A stretch of 64,000 nucleotides of DNA from Nautilus pompilius (lineage: Eukaryota; Mollusca; Cephalopoda; Nautilida; Nautilidae), in NCBI GenBank assembly GCA_018389105.1, contig JACATO010000933.1:806001-870000 (forward strand). The letters run 5' to 3'. Both the position numbers and the translations under genes were made by a program. Positions within the stretch are counted from its first letter, which is position 1, and every line of letters begins with the position of its first letter. The notes beneath the pieces are model-generated. The model was not told where the DNA came from and did no database searches. It worked only from the letters and a program-made list of their open reading frames with translations. Below are positions 1 to 11,474 of this stretch, piece by piece.

Positions 1-949
1 CAGCATAAGTGACAAAATTGTTTCAACAGTAATTTGAGCATTCAGATATAACAGACATGTCTTTGTTCTTCTGTTGCGAAAGCTCTTCAGCCTCACCTTT
101 GATAAATCCCACAGACTCATCTAATCACAATCTGCAACATGTTGCAACACAAAATTGTGAAAAGTTTTATGACCTAATTTTGAAAAATTGGAACTTTTGA
201 ATACAAATGATTTAGATAAAACTAAGTAAAAATGCTACTAAAATCATTGGCATTTTGAAAAAAGAAACTTTCCAATCCACTTTTTTTTAATTGTGTAATT
301 CAGCAAAATTACATTTTAATCAGAGCTTAATAAATATATAGTTCATTTGAGATTAAATTATTTAACTTTTCATCAAAACTGTTTTGGCTAACAATACCAG
401 AAAAAGCAATACTTTTTGGAAGATTAGCTTTACTGCCAGTTTTCAAAATTCTATTTTTGAAATCTTTTCAACAGTTTAGCCTATTTTCCCTAGATAAACA
501 ACATCAAAGCTTGACAGAACACCTAACATTAACACTTTGCCAGCCAAGTCCTTTCAGGATTAATGGGACATTTCCTTAAGCCTTGATTAATCCTCCTGTA
601 ACAACAAGCAAGGTGGACACAACCCTAAATAACACTTTCTTATTCACATCAAACTATAAAAGCAGGGTGGCCCTAGTAAAGTGTATTAATCTTTTCCCAT
701 TCAGGACAGCCAAAACCAGCTGGGGAACATCCATCAAAGACAGTCTGGCATTGATAAGTAATTCAATGATTACTTCCTTTATATTATAGACACTACATGT
801 AGAAGGATGCTGGTCTACAGCATCATTTCCTCTGGCTAATTATATCACTTCGTTTTCTGCAAAAGTGACTTTACTAGTCAAGCTACTCACACAACCAAAC
901 TAAATTATCTTACCTTACCCTATCCACCTGCATTGTTATTATGTACATG
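1..949. other. Intron DNA, nothing recognised
   Basis: AT-rich sequence inside GSK3 intron 1. The open frame at 583-789 has no recognisable motif. Confidence 0.6.
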
Positions 950-2200
950 ATGGAATCTGATACTGAATACTTTTCTACTTGTGATGTGGAGGCCTGGATG
1001 AGAAGTTGGATGAATAGCAATAGAGAAACATCAGAAGCAAGGCCCTGGAGTGAAGTTATCTATCAACATACTGGCATTTTCACAGACCATTAGCTAGAAA
1101 ATTGATGTCTATGATGTCAGCCCAGTGGAATTTTCCTACTCTAAGGCATGGCTGAGAAGACAAACAACTATGTGGCACAGAAAATACTTGGACAGACATC
1201 ACCACCAAAATTATGAAAGCTTTCCTTGTAGTAAACAACCACAGACCTCTATTCTGTGTTGTTCACTGAAGATTAAGAGTAAGGACAACAGACTTAGTAC
1301 CACAGAGGCATCAAAAGTATTGACGGAGACAAGAGTATGAAATTAAATCAGTATTGGCAAATCTGTGACAAAAGTCAGGCATTTGACTCTGAAGAGACTC
1401 CCCTTCTCTGTCAGCATTAACAAAATCAGGTCTTCTCTTATGTGGTTACCAGGAACTTTCAAGCTAAGTACCAGTCACACAAGAAGATTAGCATTAATGC
1501 ATTTAAGATACTCTTCAAGGCCAAGGGACACACGAAGCAATACCTACCCATAAAACCAATCAAGGAGATCCAGCGTCAACCTCAGCAGAGATTAGATGCA
1601 CATAACGGAAATCCTTTTGAACACCCACAGGAGAAAGATCACCTATATTTATACTACTACTTCAGCTCTCCATAATGTTGGAAAGGTTGAAGGAGAAAGG
1701 GTCATCATGCCTGCTAACTTTAACAAGCACCAACTGCATTAAGGGAACAGCAAGATGTGGCAAAAGGGTGATCTCCTGCTGAGTAATAACTGCAGCCCTG
1801 AGAAAGTCACCATCCAAAGTCCTCTCTGCTGTTCACAAAGCTGTACAGCCAGTACATGGGAGAGGTATACCTTTTGGATCAGCACAGATGATACTGTTTT
1901 CTGTGGAGAAAAGGTATGAAGTATTGGAAGTATCCAGTATGGCTTGTGTTCAACACCAACCATCACCAATGATTTCATGCTGCACTCTGAATCTACTCTA
2001 GGCCAGAAGCAGATCCAAGCAAGAAACTGGTAGTATACCCACGAAAGACTTCTGGTGAGGTCTGAGGGGTGGCTTCTGCTCTGGGAAACAAAAAGTAACC
2101 GAGAGAAGAAGTGATAGCCAGGTACACTTCAACGACCAAGACCACCACATCTTGGCAAAAAAAGAGGAAAGAAAAAGGATCTATGTGCTGCACTCCAGCA
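950..2200 (+). mobile_element. piggyBac transposase relic
   Basis: Scattered pieces in several plus frames align in order with a piggyBac/PGBD-type transposase. MAEKTNNYVAQK (from about 1148) matches the family motif around ETNRYA, and TDITTKIMKAFL follows where the family has TT.EIKAFL. The clearest block is 1442-1605, with YQSHKKISINAFKILFKAKG then KQYLPIKPIKEI and RLDAHNGN. This corresponds to the SIDEAMIPFKGR, KQYMPMKP and DA.NGY core. The first catalytic Asp of SIDE is Asn here. Further degenerate similarity continues to about 2200. Frameshifts and stops make it dead, and no TTAA-flanked termini were found. Confidence 0.6.
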
Positions 2201-3046
2201 ATAGTAGCAAAACTCCTAAGGTTTTAGAGTAGAGGCTGGCTTTTGCTGCCAGCTCTGCTTACTATTCCCCTGACCACGTGAATGAACAGTGACTGCAAAA
2301 GAGCATGACAACTTCCTGCAAGTGAGGGTTTTAACCCCCCCCACTATTTTTACTTGTGCAAAAGGCTCATGAAATGATTATAGGCTACAATGGCATTCCT
2401 AATTCCTCTAAAGATATCTTTAGAAAATTATTTTAAGACAATTTTATTGTGCTGTTTTCATATTTGTCATTCTCTCTTTTCTTTAGAATACTGACTGACC
2501 ATTGGAGGTGTAACTAGACCTATCAACCAGCAGCCAGTTAATTAAAAAATCCTCATCTATTCATCCCTTTCCTAAGTGTACAATTTATGACCCCTTTTAC
2601 CAAAAATTTTAAAAATGAGAAAATGACTTAAAACAATCTTGAATATTTTATACCTAAATTACATGAAAACAGAGGGAAAGCATGATTTTATAAATCTCTT
2701 ACTAATTCTATTTTAATATTAATTCTAATTTTACTTTAAATTTAGTGACATGAAAAAAATAAACATAATGAAACATCAAATAAACAATAAGAACAGAGGA
2801 TTAGGAAACAAGAATTGTCAAACAAATGTTTTTATCTGTTGTATCCAACCATAACCAATGATACAGATTTTCAACATACATTACTGGAAAAAACTATGGA
2901 AACAGAAAAAAAAAAGAAAAGAAAATAAAAAGCTTCATAGTACAGTCTTGTGGTGCTAATGTACACACTGTAATTGGTCATCATGCAAGCGATAAGAAAG
3001 TGCCATGCCTTCAGGACTATAAAACTGTAGACAGTGAATGAATACT

Positions 3047-3966
3047 ATGGCTCTCCAGAGGAAAATACCACTTGACAAGCATATAAAAATCAGTCTTAAT
3101 TAGTGAAGGCTACTCCATGAAAGAGATTGCAGCCAACTTCATGCTTCAGTAGAAGCTGTATTTAAGAGTTTGAAGATATGTGAAACTGGTAATGTTGGTA
3201 ATAGATATAGTCAAGGAAGAAAGCCCAAAATCTCCAAAAGTGATTTTTGAGTACCTCAAGGTATATTTTCCATGTAATGGATGACAAGCCAGTAGAGATC
3301 TTGCAAATGACCTAGCTGCAAGTACTAGTGCTAACATTCCTTCAAGAATAGAAAAATACACATTAATGCAAAGTGGTCTCAAGATATGTATTTGCCCCAA
3401 AACCCTTACTGAAAAGAGGCAACAAAACAACAAGGCTAAAATCTGCAGTAGAAATGAAACAGCAAGATGAACAAAGCTGGAAGGTGCTCTTCAGATATAT
3501 TCAAGTTTGAACTGTTTAGCAATAATTAATAGTTTATTTGAAAGCGGACTGCAGAACGGTATAACATTCAGCGTACATCTACAGTCAACCACAGGGTAAA
3601 TCAATACAAGTATGAGGCTGCATGTAATCAAGGATGTTAGAGATTTGTATAAAATCAGAGATATACTGACTGCCAACAGGTATAGGCAGGTTCTCATTTT
3701 CCAATGTGAGAATGACCCCAAACTACCTGGAACATAAAAGGCTCATGAAACATTCACAAAGATGCTCTGACCTGCATAAAGTCCTGATATGAACATCATG
3801 AGACTATATATGGTTATATAGCTACCGAGAAAGTCAAACAGCAACCAAGTACCTTGGAAGAATTTTGGAAAGTGCTACAAAATACCTGGAACAACATTCC
3901 TCAACCATACATTGATAACCTATATGGGAGCATGAAACAAGCTGTGATGATCTATATAAAGAAAGG
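3047..3966 (+). mobile_element. Tc1-like transposase relic
   Basis: The reading frame is broken many times but the order is right for a Tc1 transposase. An ATG at 3047 is followed by a paired-like N-terminus with ETGNVGNRYSQGRKPK (the family GRPK linker). Next come a piece resembling W..VLFSDES, then CENDPK (for DNDPKHT), SPDMNIMRLY (for SPDLNPIE.LW), and a well-kept C-terminus, EKVKQQPSTLEEFWKVLQ, then WNNIP. Two catalytic positions are eroded. Inverted repeats were not identified with confidence; a TACAGT at 2941 and its complement near 3994 are possible. Confidence 0.65.
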
Positions 3967-4803
3967 GCTCACATGCCAAACACTAATGTACTGTATAACG
4001 TAATCATTTTGCTCATTATTTCTGCATATCCCCCGTTTTCATAATTATTTCCAATACTGCACAATTTTTTTTTCTTTATCAGTAAACTTCATTCAATAAT
4101 GTCACAATGAGACATCATGTTTGTATTCATGATAGCAATATTATACCAGAAATGTTCATGAATATTTCTCATAAACTCCAGACTTACAGATTTTCTAAAG
4201 TGGCCATTCAAGATGTTTATAAGTAACCAACAAACCTTACATAAAGAAAACTCTTTTGATTTTATAGACAAAAAATATAAATAAAATGATTGTTTTAATG
4301 TAACAAGCAAATCTCAATATAATCCATCCAGAATAAAATAAAAACATTCTGCGTTTATTAAGTGATACCATTTTCAGCAAGAAAAAAAAGTAATAAAATA
4401 TACAAATAGATCCATGGTTGACATGCTCAGTTCAAAATCAAAAGGTGTTTATAAAATTCATCATCAAGGTGATGATTTGCATTCAAATTACTAACTCTTT
4501 TCTGTAACCATAATAAAATGGAGCAAAAATGCAAAATGAAGAAGCTATTTCATTGGCTTAAATCAGCAAGAGAACCAATTATTTGCAAGCTCACTTAAGC
4601 AGCTACATTAACATATACATAATCAGTTCCAGTTGTATAAAAGCAGAATCAAATTATCTCTGGAAACTTGGAAACTCTCACCAAAATCAAAGATATATAC
4701 ACAAACTGAAAAAAAAAAAAAATACATAAATATTATACGTAAAGAATAAACTTATTTCAAACCTTAGAAAATGCAAAAATACAGAAGTATAATGCCTTTG
4801 ATA

Positions 4804-7198
4804 ACACAGGCCTGCAAAATTTGGGTCATTGAAAATTGTCTGCAATGTTATGAATGATTTTTATGTTGTTTGGTGTGCTGATTTCAAATATGACCACTAT
4901 TTTTCTCTATCACGTAAAGGATTTTTCACAAAATGAATCCGAAAACATGGGAAAAGAGATTATTAATACATATTCTGGTTGAAACATTTATTTGCAAAAA
5001 AAAATTTAAAAGTTTCATTTACAAAATTATTGATAGAAAACTGTTCTCAACACTTACTCACCTTTACAAGTTTTTATACTGCCTTTTCCGTTTTTCTTCA
5101 AAGCTCCTTTTGGTACTTTTTCTCTTGTAGGCAGCTTGCGGCTCTTCTCTGTGCAGCATCCAACAGTAGTCCACAATCATGCTGATGTTCCACCTACCCT
5201 GGCATCTGCGTTCCATATCCTTGATATCTTGATGAAGGCTTTTCCCCTGCTCTTCACTAACAGCACCAAGATTTTCAGGGAAGCAGTCTAAATGAGAATT
5301 CAGGAAGTGCACCTTCAAGCTCATCGAACAACCCAGGTCCTTGAATTTCATCAGCATGTTTTCGGCAGTACACTTAAAGTTGGGGGTCCTTATAGTTCCC
5401 AAGAAATTTCTGTACAACTTCTTTGAAAACTTGTTCCAGGTCTCTTTTTCAACTGTTTCCATTTTTGTTTCAAACACATCATGACCATCTTTCAGAAGTT
5501 TCTGAATATCTGGACCGACAAAAACATCTTCTTTCACTTTTGCTTCTGACAGTCCCAGAAACTTGTTGCGCAGGTATTTAAAACACTGTCCTTCTTTTGA
5601 CAGAGCCTTTACAAATTGCTTCATCAGTCCAAGTTTGATATGAAGTGGAGGCAGGACGACTTTCCTTCGATCAACCAAACTTTCCCGTACTACATTTTTG
5701 CTTTCAGGTTCTAATTTTACCCTACATGGCCACTTCTTTTTGATCCAGTGTTGGCCCCTATCCCAGCTGTCCCATTCACACAAGAAGCAGGGGTACTTGG
5801 TGTATCTTCCCTGCTGTCCAAGAAACATGGAAATTACTTCTAGATTGCCGCATATCGTCCATCCATGATCTCTGTATTTCAGTTCGGTGAGAATTAAGGC
5901 TAAATTCTCGTAGCATTTTTTTCAGATATACAGAATGCCATACTGGTACTGAAGCATACTTTCTGCCATTGTGGAGAAGCACTGCTTTGAGGTTTCTTTT
6001 TGACGAGTCAATAAAGAGCCTTCACTTGTTCACGTCATATTGTATGTTAAACTTCTCCATCAATCCAGGGACATTGCTACAGTAAACCAGGTCAACTTCT
6101 TTAGAAAAGTATGGAATGAAATATTTTTCTCTATTTCTAAACCATGAGAAAGAGGTGCCAGGGGCCAACAAGTTCTTTTCCTTTAACCTAGAGTCCAACA
6201 GTTCTGCTGCATCATTAGGAAGATCCAAGTCTCTGACTAAGTCATTCAATTCAAGCTGTGAAAAAAGTTGGGGCTCGCTGCTGCCTGAAACATCTTGAAA
6301 GTCCTCATCAAAATCCTGGCCTTCTTTTTCAGAGTCTTCAGGCGTGTCTTCTAGTTTTTCTGGAGATAAAGGTACTGGTATATCTGGGCCATGAGGTATA
6401 GGGTGTAATGCCGACGAGAGGTTCAGATAGAAAAGTTCTTTCTTATTTTTTAGATTGAACCCCTGTACATTACATGAACAAAAGTAACAGTCATCACTGT
6501 GATTTTGGGGTTCCCTCCAGATCATAGGGATCCCAAAACGGAAAGACTTTTTCTCACCTTGAGACCACTGTTGGAGTTCTTCCACACAAACAGAACACAC
6601 TTTATGTGGGGCGCAGGACTTATCCTGGTCACCAAAATACACAATACACTTTCTTAACAAAGTCTGTAATGTTTCTTTGCTGTTTCTTCACTACAAAGTT
6701 CCCACAAATGTAATAAAAGTTATCAGGTGCATTAAGACAACCCCCTTGCAGCCATTTAGTACACTTATAAACAGAAGAAAACCACAAATAAAAACCACTA
6801 AGGAAAAAGGAGAAAAAAAGTAAACTTTTGCAGAAATTACACGTCTGTAAAAGTACACTGGTTATGACAGAACCTTCTCACACAAAGATCTAATTGCAAC
6901 TGAGTCCAAGTAGGGAGTGTGGAGAGGGGGAAGCAAAAAGTGAGTCATCACCTTACCTCACTGTCTGGAGAGGGAGAAAACAGAGTAAAAAAAAAGAAGA
7001 AAAATTAATTATAATTAATTTTTTTGTTTAGAAACTTAATACAGTGATTCTGGAGATATTGAAAAAAAAAAAAAATTGAGTTTGTGGAAAAATGGTATGT
7101 GATGGAATTTTTAAACTATTTTTACTGAAAACAGCATCCAAAAATCTATAAGAATCAACTATTAGTTTTTGGACAATTTTTCCATTGCAGGCCTGTGT
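4804..7198 (-). mobile_element. DNA transposon with 14-bp terminal inverted repeats around an unnamed conserved ORF
   Basis: ACACAGGCCTGCAA occurs at 4804-4817 and as its exact reverse complement at 7185-7198, with weaker inverted similarity continuing inward for roughly 100 bp. The two ends enclose a single broken gene on the minus strand (5064-6762, see that entry). Together they have the layout of a class II transposon of about 2.4 kb. Flanks are AT-rich and no clear target duplication remains. Superfamily not assigned. Confidence 0.6.
5064..6762 (-). pseudogene. Degenerate gene of a repetitive invertebrate ORF family (possible undescribed transposase)
   Basis: Read on the minus strand. 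The N-terminus from about 6762 has CLNAPDNFYYICGNF and KKQQRNITDFVKK, with a Cys pair, broken near 6630. After a frameshift come GDQDKSCAPHKVCSVC, FGIPMIWREPQNHSDDCYFC and PIPHGPDIPVP, to a stop at 6022. The next piece is VLLHNGRKYASVPVWHSVYLKK (5982-5776). The last frame (5828-5064) has YTKYPCFLCEWDSWDRG, VLPPLHIKLGLMKQFVKALS, FLNSHLDCFPENLGAVSEEQ, then HQDIKDMERRCQGRWN and DYCW. I recall multi-copy predicted proteins of this pattern from arthropods and Hydra, with no assigned function. The Cys pairs suggest zinc binding. A good acceptor at about 6802 (TTTTTCCTTAG) and a donor near 6955 suggest a spliced leader exon. There are at least two frameshifts and an internal stop, so this copy is dead. 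Confidence 0.65.
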
Positions 7199-8730
7199 AA
7201 TTAATGCAGAAAGAGCCAGAATCATTTCCTGGAAATAGCTGATTAGAGAGGATAATTTTCAGTATTTAGTAAAAGATGTACCAGCAGAAATGGTGAAAGT
7301 TTTGGACTGAGAGATGCTCAAACCAAACAGTAACAATAACTGTTATTAAGTAATAAAATTACTTCTTGCAATTAGTCTGCTTATAATTCCTAAACTTTAA
7401 AACATGTTAACAGAAGTGTATATACCAATATACCATTTCTAGAGAGTTTGCGAGTTTGCATGTTTTTTTTTTAATGCTTTGTGACAGCATGCCAAAAAGA
7501 ACCGTGTCATTTTAAAAACAAATTTCTTCTGAAATCAGTGTGTAACCATAACAGAGAACAATTAAAAAAACAAACTGAATTATCAATACTAATCTATTAA
7601 AACAAAATTTTGTTAACATTTTGCTGAACTGGATTAATATGTTAATGGGCTACATGGACATAGATGACCATCTCTGTCATGATGAAATTGCATATAAAAC
7701 CATCCCTACATTATATTCACTGCTAAAGAAAAACTTTGCAAGTGCTATGCAATCTTGGAAAAACTTTGTTCACAGGCATTCCTGCAGGCAAATTATACTT
7801 AATGGCTCTGTAAGATTATACAGAGAAACAAATGATAGAATAACTGCCAACCTGCAGTGGCAAAATCTGCAAACACATTGCTCATGACCTCTAGTGTATG
7901 ACATACTTCCATTAGCATGTGTTATGGTTTGAGAGTTGTAAACAACTGACTTCAGGAAGTACAGTAACTTTTTGGTTACCTGGTGCATAGCTCTGTAAAT
8001 GCTAATAAAGTGGCTTTCAATTTAAATTCTGTAGCCACTAGCAGAAACAATGTGCAGCAGAGCCAGAATTCAGTCAATCTGGAATAATGTAATGTCATCA
8101 AATCCTAGCTTTCTAAAACTGCCTCAAAGACATGCTGAAAATAGGCAGAAATCAATAAAAATTATAAAAATGTATTCTCAAAACTTTGCATTACCAAAAG
8201 CACTTGCACTTATAATAAACAAAGTTATTCTTCAGTAAATCTTCCAAAGTTACTCAAATTATTCCATCTAAAATAATAACTACGATCTTATTGTTAAACA
8301 AAATTAACATTAGGTTAAAATAAGTCAAATAATTTCCAAAAATTGTTCATCTAATTTAAGAATTAAAAAAAAAAGAAACTTTCATTTATAATTCTGAAAA
8401 TTATACAGACATTAATAATAAATTAATGAAACTAAACAATGCTTCCTCAAATATTAGATCATATCTAGCAAGACTACACTTTCAGTGAGCTGACCTTGGC
8501 CCTGTCACCTATGTGATTCAAAGATAACTCTTTGATAATATAGTGACAAATCCAATTTCTTTTGGTATAACCTACAAATACACCAGTATTATCAATATAA
8601 AACAAGTTTGTCTGGAGCAATAACAAGCAAACAAGTTAGCACTGTTACTAGTACCTATGGCCCTGTTGATACAACACATCCAGGCTCTTTTCCAAAGTAA
8701 AATGTCCACCAAGCTAATGTAGTGTATATA
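7199..8730. other. Intron DNA, nothing recognised
   Basis: AT-rich. An 88-codon open frame at 7621-7887 matches no family known to me and lies between transposons; I treat it as chance or a very old relic. Confidence 0.55.
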
Positions 8731-10021
8731 TGAGGTCTGTCGAAAAAGTACCCGACTTTATTTTTTCCCGTTGGAAGTAATGATGTTAGGGAGGCAAAAG
8801 TGTGCATAGTGGAGATTCATGCCTTCATGTACAAGCATGGTTTTTGGCAGGCTTGCTGGATGCGTCAGTCGCTGTCAGGTAGCCAGCGTTTGAGGTGCTG
8901 TACTACTTACTTGTCGTCATTTTGCCTGTGATGACGGAACGTGGAGTAACGATCTTGCATCAAGTTTTGCCAAAAGCTTGGAGATACCCAAGCGGAAACA
9001 ATTCGCAAAATTCAACAGGCTTTTGGTGACAATGCCATGGGTGTTACCCAAATAAAAGAATGGTACAACAGGTTCAAAGATGGCCACACCGGTGGAGTGA
9101 CCAGCGTTCCGGGAGGCTGTCAACAAGCTGCCATGCAGTTGTTATCGATAAAGTGCAGACCTAGATAATGGAGGATCGTCGTTTGACGGTGCGGGAAATT
9201 GGTGATGAGGTTGGGATTAGTAAAGATTCTGCACATGCAATTTTAGAGGAGGATTTTGGCTCGCGCAGAGTTCCAGCAAAATTTGTGCCTAAGCTGCTTT
9301 CTCAGGAACAATAACAACTTTGTCTTGAGGTTGCACAGGACCTGCTGGATACTGCCAACAGGGATCCTGAGTTCCAGAATACCGTGATAACTGGAGATGA
9401 GACGTGGGTGTACAGGGATGACCTGGAAACCAAAGCTCAGTCATCACAGTGGAAGCACCCAACGTCACCAAGGTCCGGAGAAAAATCAAGGTGATGCTGA
9501 CTGTTTCCTTCGACTACCAAGGCGTTGTGCATCACGAATATGTACCAGAAGGACAAACAATTACAAAGGGGTACTATCAGGAAGTCCTCCTCCGTCTTCG
9601 TGATGCAGTTCGGCGCAAGAGACCGGATCTGTGGGCCTTGCAAAACTGGCAGCTGCATCATGACAACACCTCGGCTCATTTGTCGCAGATGATCCAAGGT
9701 TTCTTGGCAAAGAAAGGCATTTCGCTCATTCGCCAGGCTCCCTACTCTCCAGACATGGCTCCTTCTGACTTCTGGTTGTTCCCAAAAATGAAGATGCCAC
9801 TGAAAGGCTCCCACTTTGAGAGCCGAGAGGACATCATGTGGAATGCCACGGTGGAGCTGAGAGCCATTCCAGACGTGCTTCAAACAGTGGAAGGATCACT
9901 GGGCTAAGTGTGTGGAGGCACAAGGGGCCTACTTCAAAGGGGATTAGCAATTTGAACCCAAACAAGCATGTAATTTTTTTTTTCCCCAACCTAAGGTCGG
10001 ATACTTTTTCAACAGACCTCG
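8731..10021 (+). mobile_element. Full-length mariner (DD34D), inactive copy
   Basis: A 1291-bp element bounded by inverted repeats: TGAGGTCTGTCGAAAAAGTA on the left and the complement of CGAGGTCTGTTGAAAAAGTA on the right. TA duplications flank it at 8729-8730 and 10022-10023. The plus strand carries a Mos1-type N-terminus (ETIRKIQQAFGDNAMGVTQI, then EWYNRFKDG), a second helix-turn-helix (LTVREIGDEVGISKDS), and the catalytic blocks TGDETWVY, HHDNTSAH and PYSPDMAPSDFWLFPKMK. The last two Asp are separated by 34 residues, the mariner signature. The frame is interrupted in the N-terminus, by a TAA near 9312, and by a frameshift between about 9413 and 9449. The longest open piece is 9449-9907. It resembles the transposase group found in many invertebrates as predicted GVQW3/FLJ37770-like proteins. 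Confidence 0.9.
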
Positions 10022-11474
10022 TATATATATATATATAAACAAATGTAATAATTTACTTCTTTGTCAAATAAAGTATCACTGCTACAAAACAGATATCTGA
10101 TGGTGCAGTGAACTTTTTAAGTCTAAATGCCAGGAGTTACCAATCACTGGTTTTCTCACATTAATAGAAGTGTCAATTCAGCATGAAGTAGCAAGTACAT
10201 ATTAATGCAAATTTATAATCAAATTAACTTAAATTACTTTAAACTAAACTAAAATTGATTTTCTTTTACAGCTCATAGGTGCATAGAGAGTAAACTATGT
10301 GCAAAGGCAAGCGCTTGGGAAATTACACCTCTGCCCAGAGAGAGGGAGTTTAGGTGTCCCGCTACGTCTACCTAGTTTCTTAAACACTTTCACAGGGGTG
10401 TAGATAAGCCTCATTCATAAACAGCAATGACAGCTGAATGTGGAACTAATCTAGCTACACCATGTCCCCATAAAGCTTTACACCAGTTAGATACTTTTTA
10501 GACTAGATACTTATGCAAAAAAAAAAACAAACCCAGAATATCCTAATGTTCAACAAATTACAAATTTTCCTTCATTTAGTTTGAATACTTCACCATCAAA
10601 AACATGAAATTTTAAAAATTAAAATGAATTAAGATTTCAGTTGTAATAAGCCTCTACAAATTATAGATATATAAAAAAAACAATTTGTGCATAGAACTGC
10701 ATCAGGGCTTATAAAACAATCCATAAAATGCTTTTTTTTTTTTTTTTGGTTTGTTTAATTTCACTTTATTAGCATTTGAAAGGGGAAATCATTTTCCTTT
10801 TTTCAAAAATGCCCTTCAGCACATGTAAAGTGCCCTCAATCAAGTATTTGTCACCAAGCAGCTGTATAAATTGTGAAAATACACAGATAATTACAAAAAT
10901 CTAATTTTAGTTACGGTAATGTTCAATTTTAATCCAGTGTTATAGCAAAAGCATGTTCTGATTATATACTTGAAAAACACAAAAATACTATATGTAGCTG
11001 TTTTTAAATTATTTTTTTCCTTCATAAGTTTATTTTAAAGGTATATGTATGTATTTTAAGTGTCTGGTTGTTAGTTTACAGGACTGCTATGCTAAAGTTT
11101 GAGGGCTGGTCAGATTTGGTGTAGCACTTCTTCACCAACTAGCCACGAGTGTTTTGGGTCACATCTAAAAACAAATTTCTAGTAGAGACTTTCTGTGGTG
11201 GGCATAAGGCTAACCTCTTCACCTATTATTCTCTACTTGGTTTAGGAAACTGACACCAGGGAGTTTCCTTTAGTGGGTGTCCGACTTGCCAAAACCAGCA
11301 AAAAGGTTCAAAGAAAATGCTTTATTTTGACAATATTCTTGGGGAAACTGGATACTTCCCTTTTATCTCTAATAGATGTTAAAGGTGCTTGTCAGCACAT
11401 TTATTGGTCCTATGAATTCAGCAAACTTATTATATTGCCATCACCACAAATACAAAGAATTCACTTAGTGTCTA
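10022..11474. other. Intron DNA between mariner and Tigger elements
   Basis: A TA run of about 16 bp directly follows the mariner. A T-rich tract lies at about 10732-10746. No coding or RNA signal seen. Confidence 0.55.

Noticed and set aside
9437-9883. 148-codon minus-strand open frame
   Set aside because: It is antisense to the mariner transposase frame at 9449-9907, which carries the family motifs.
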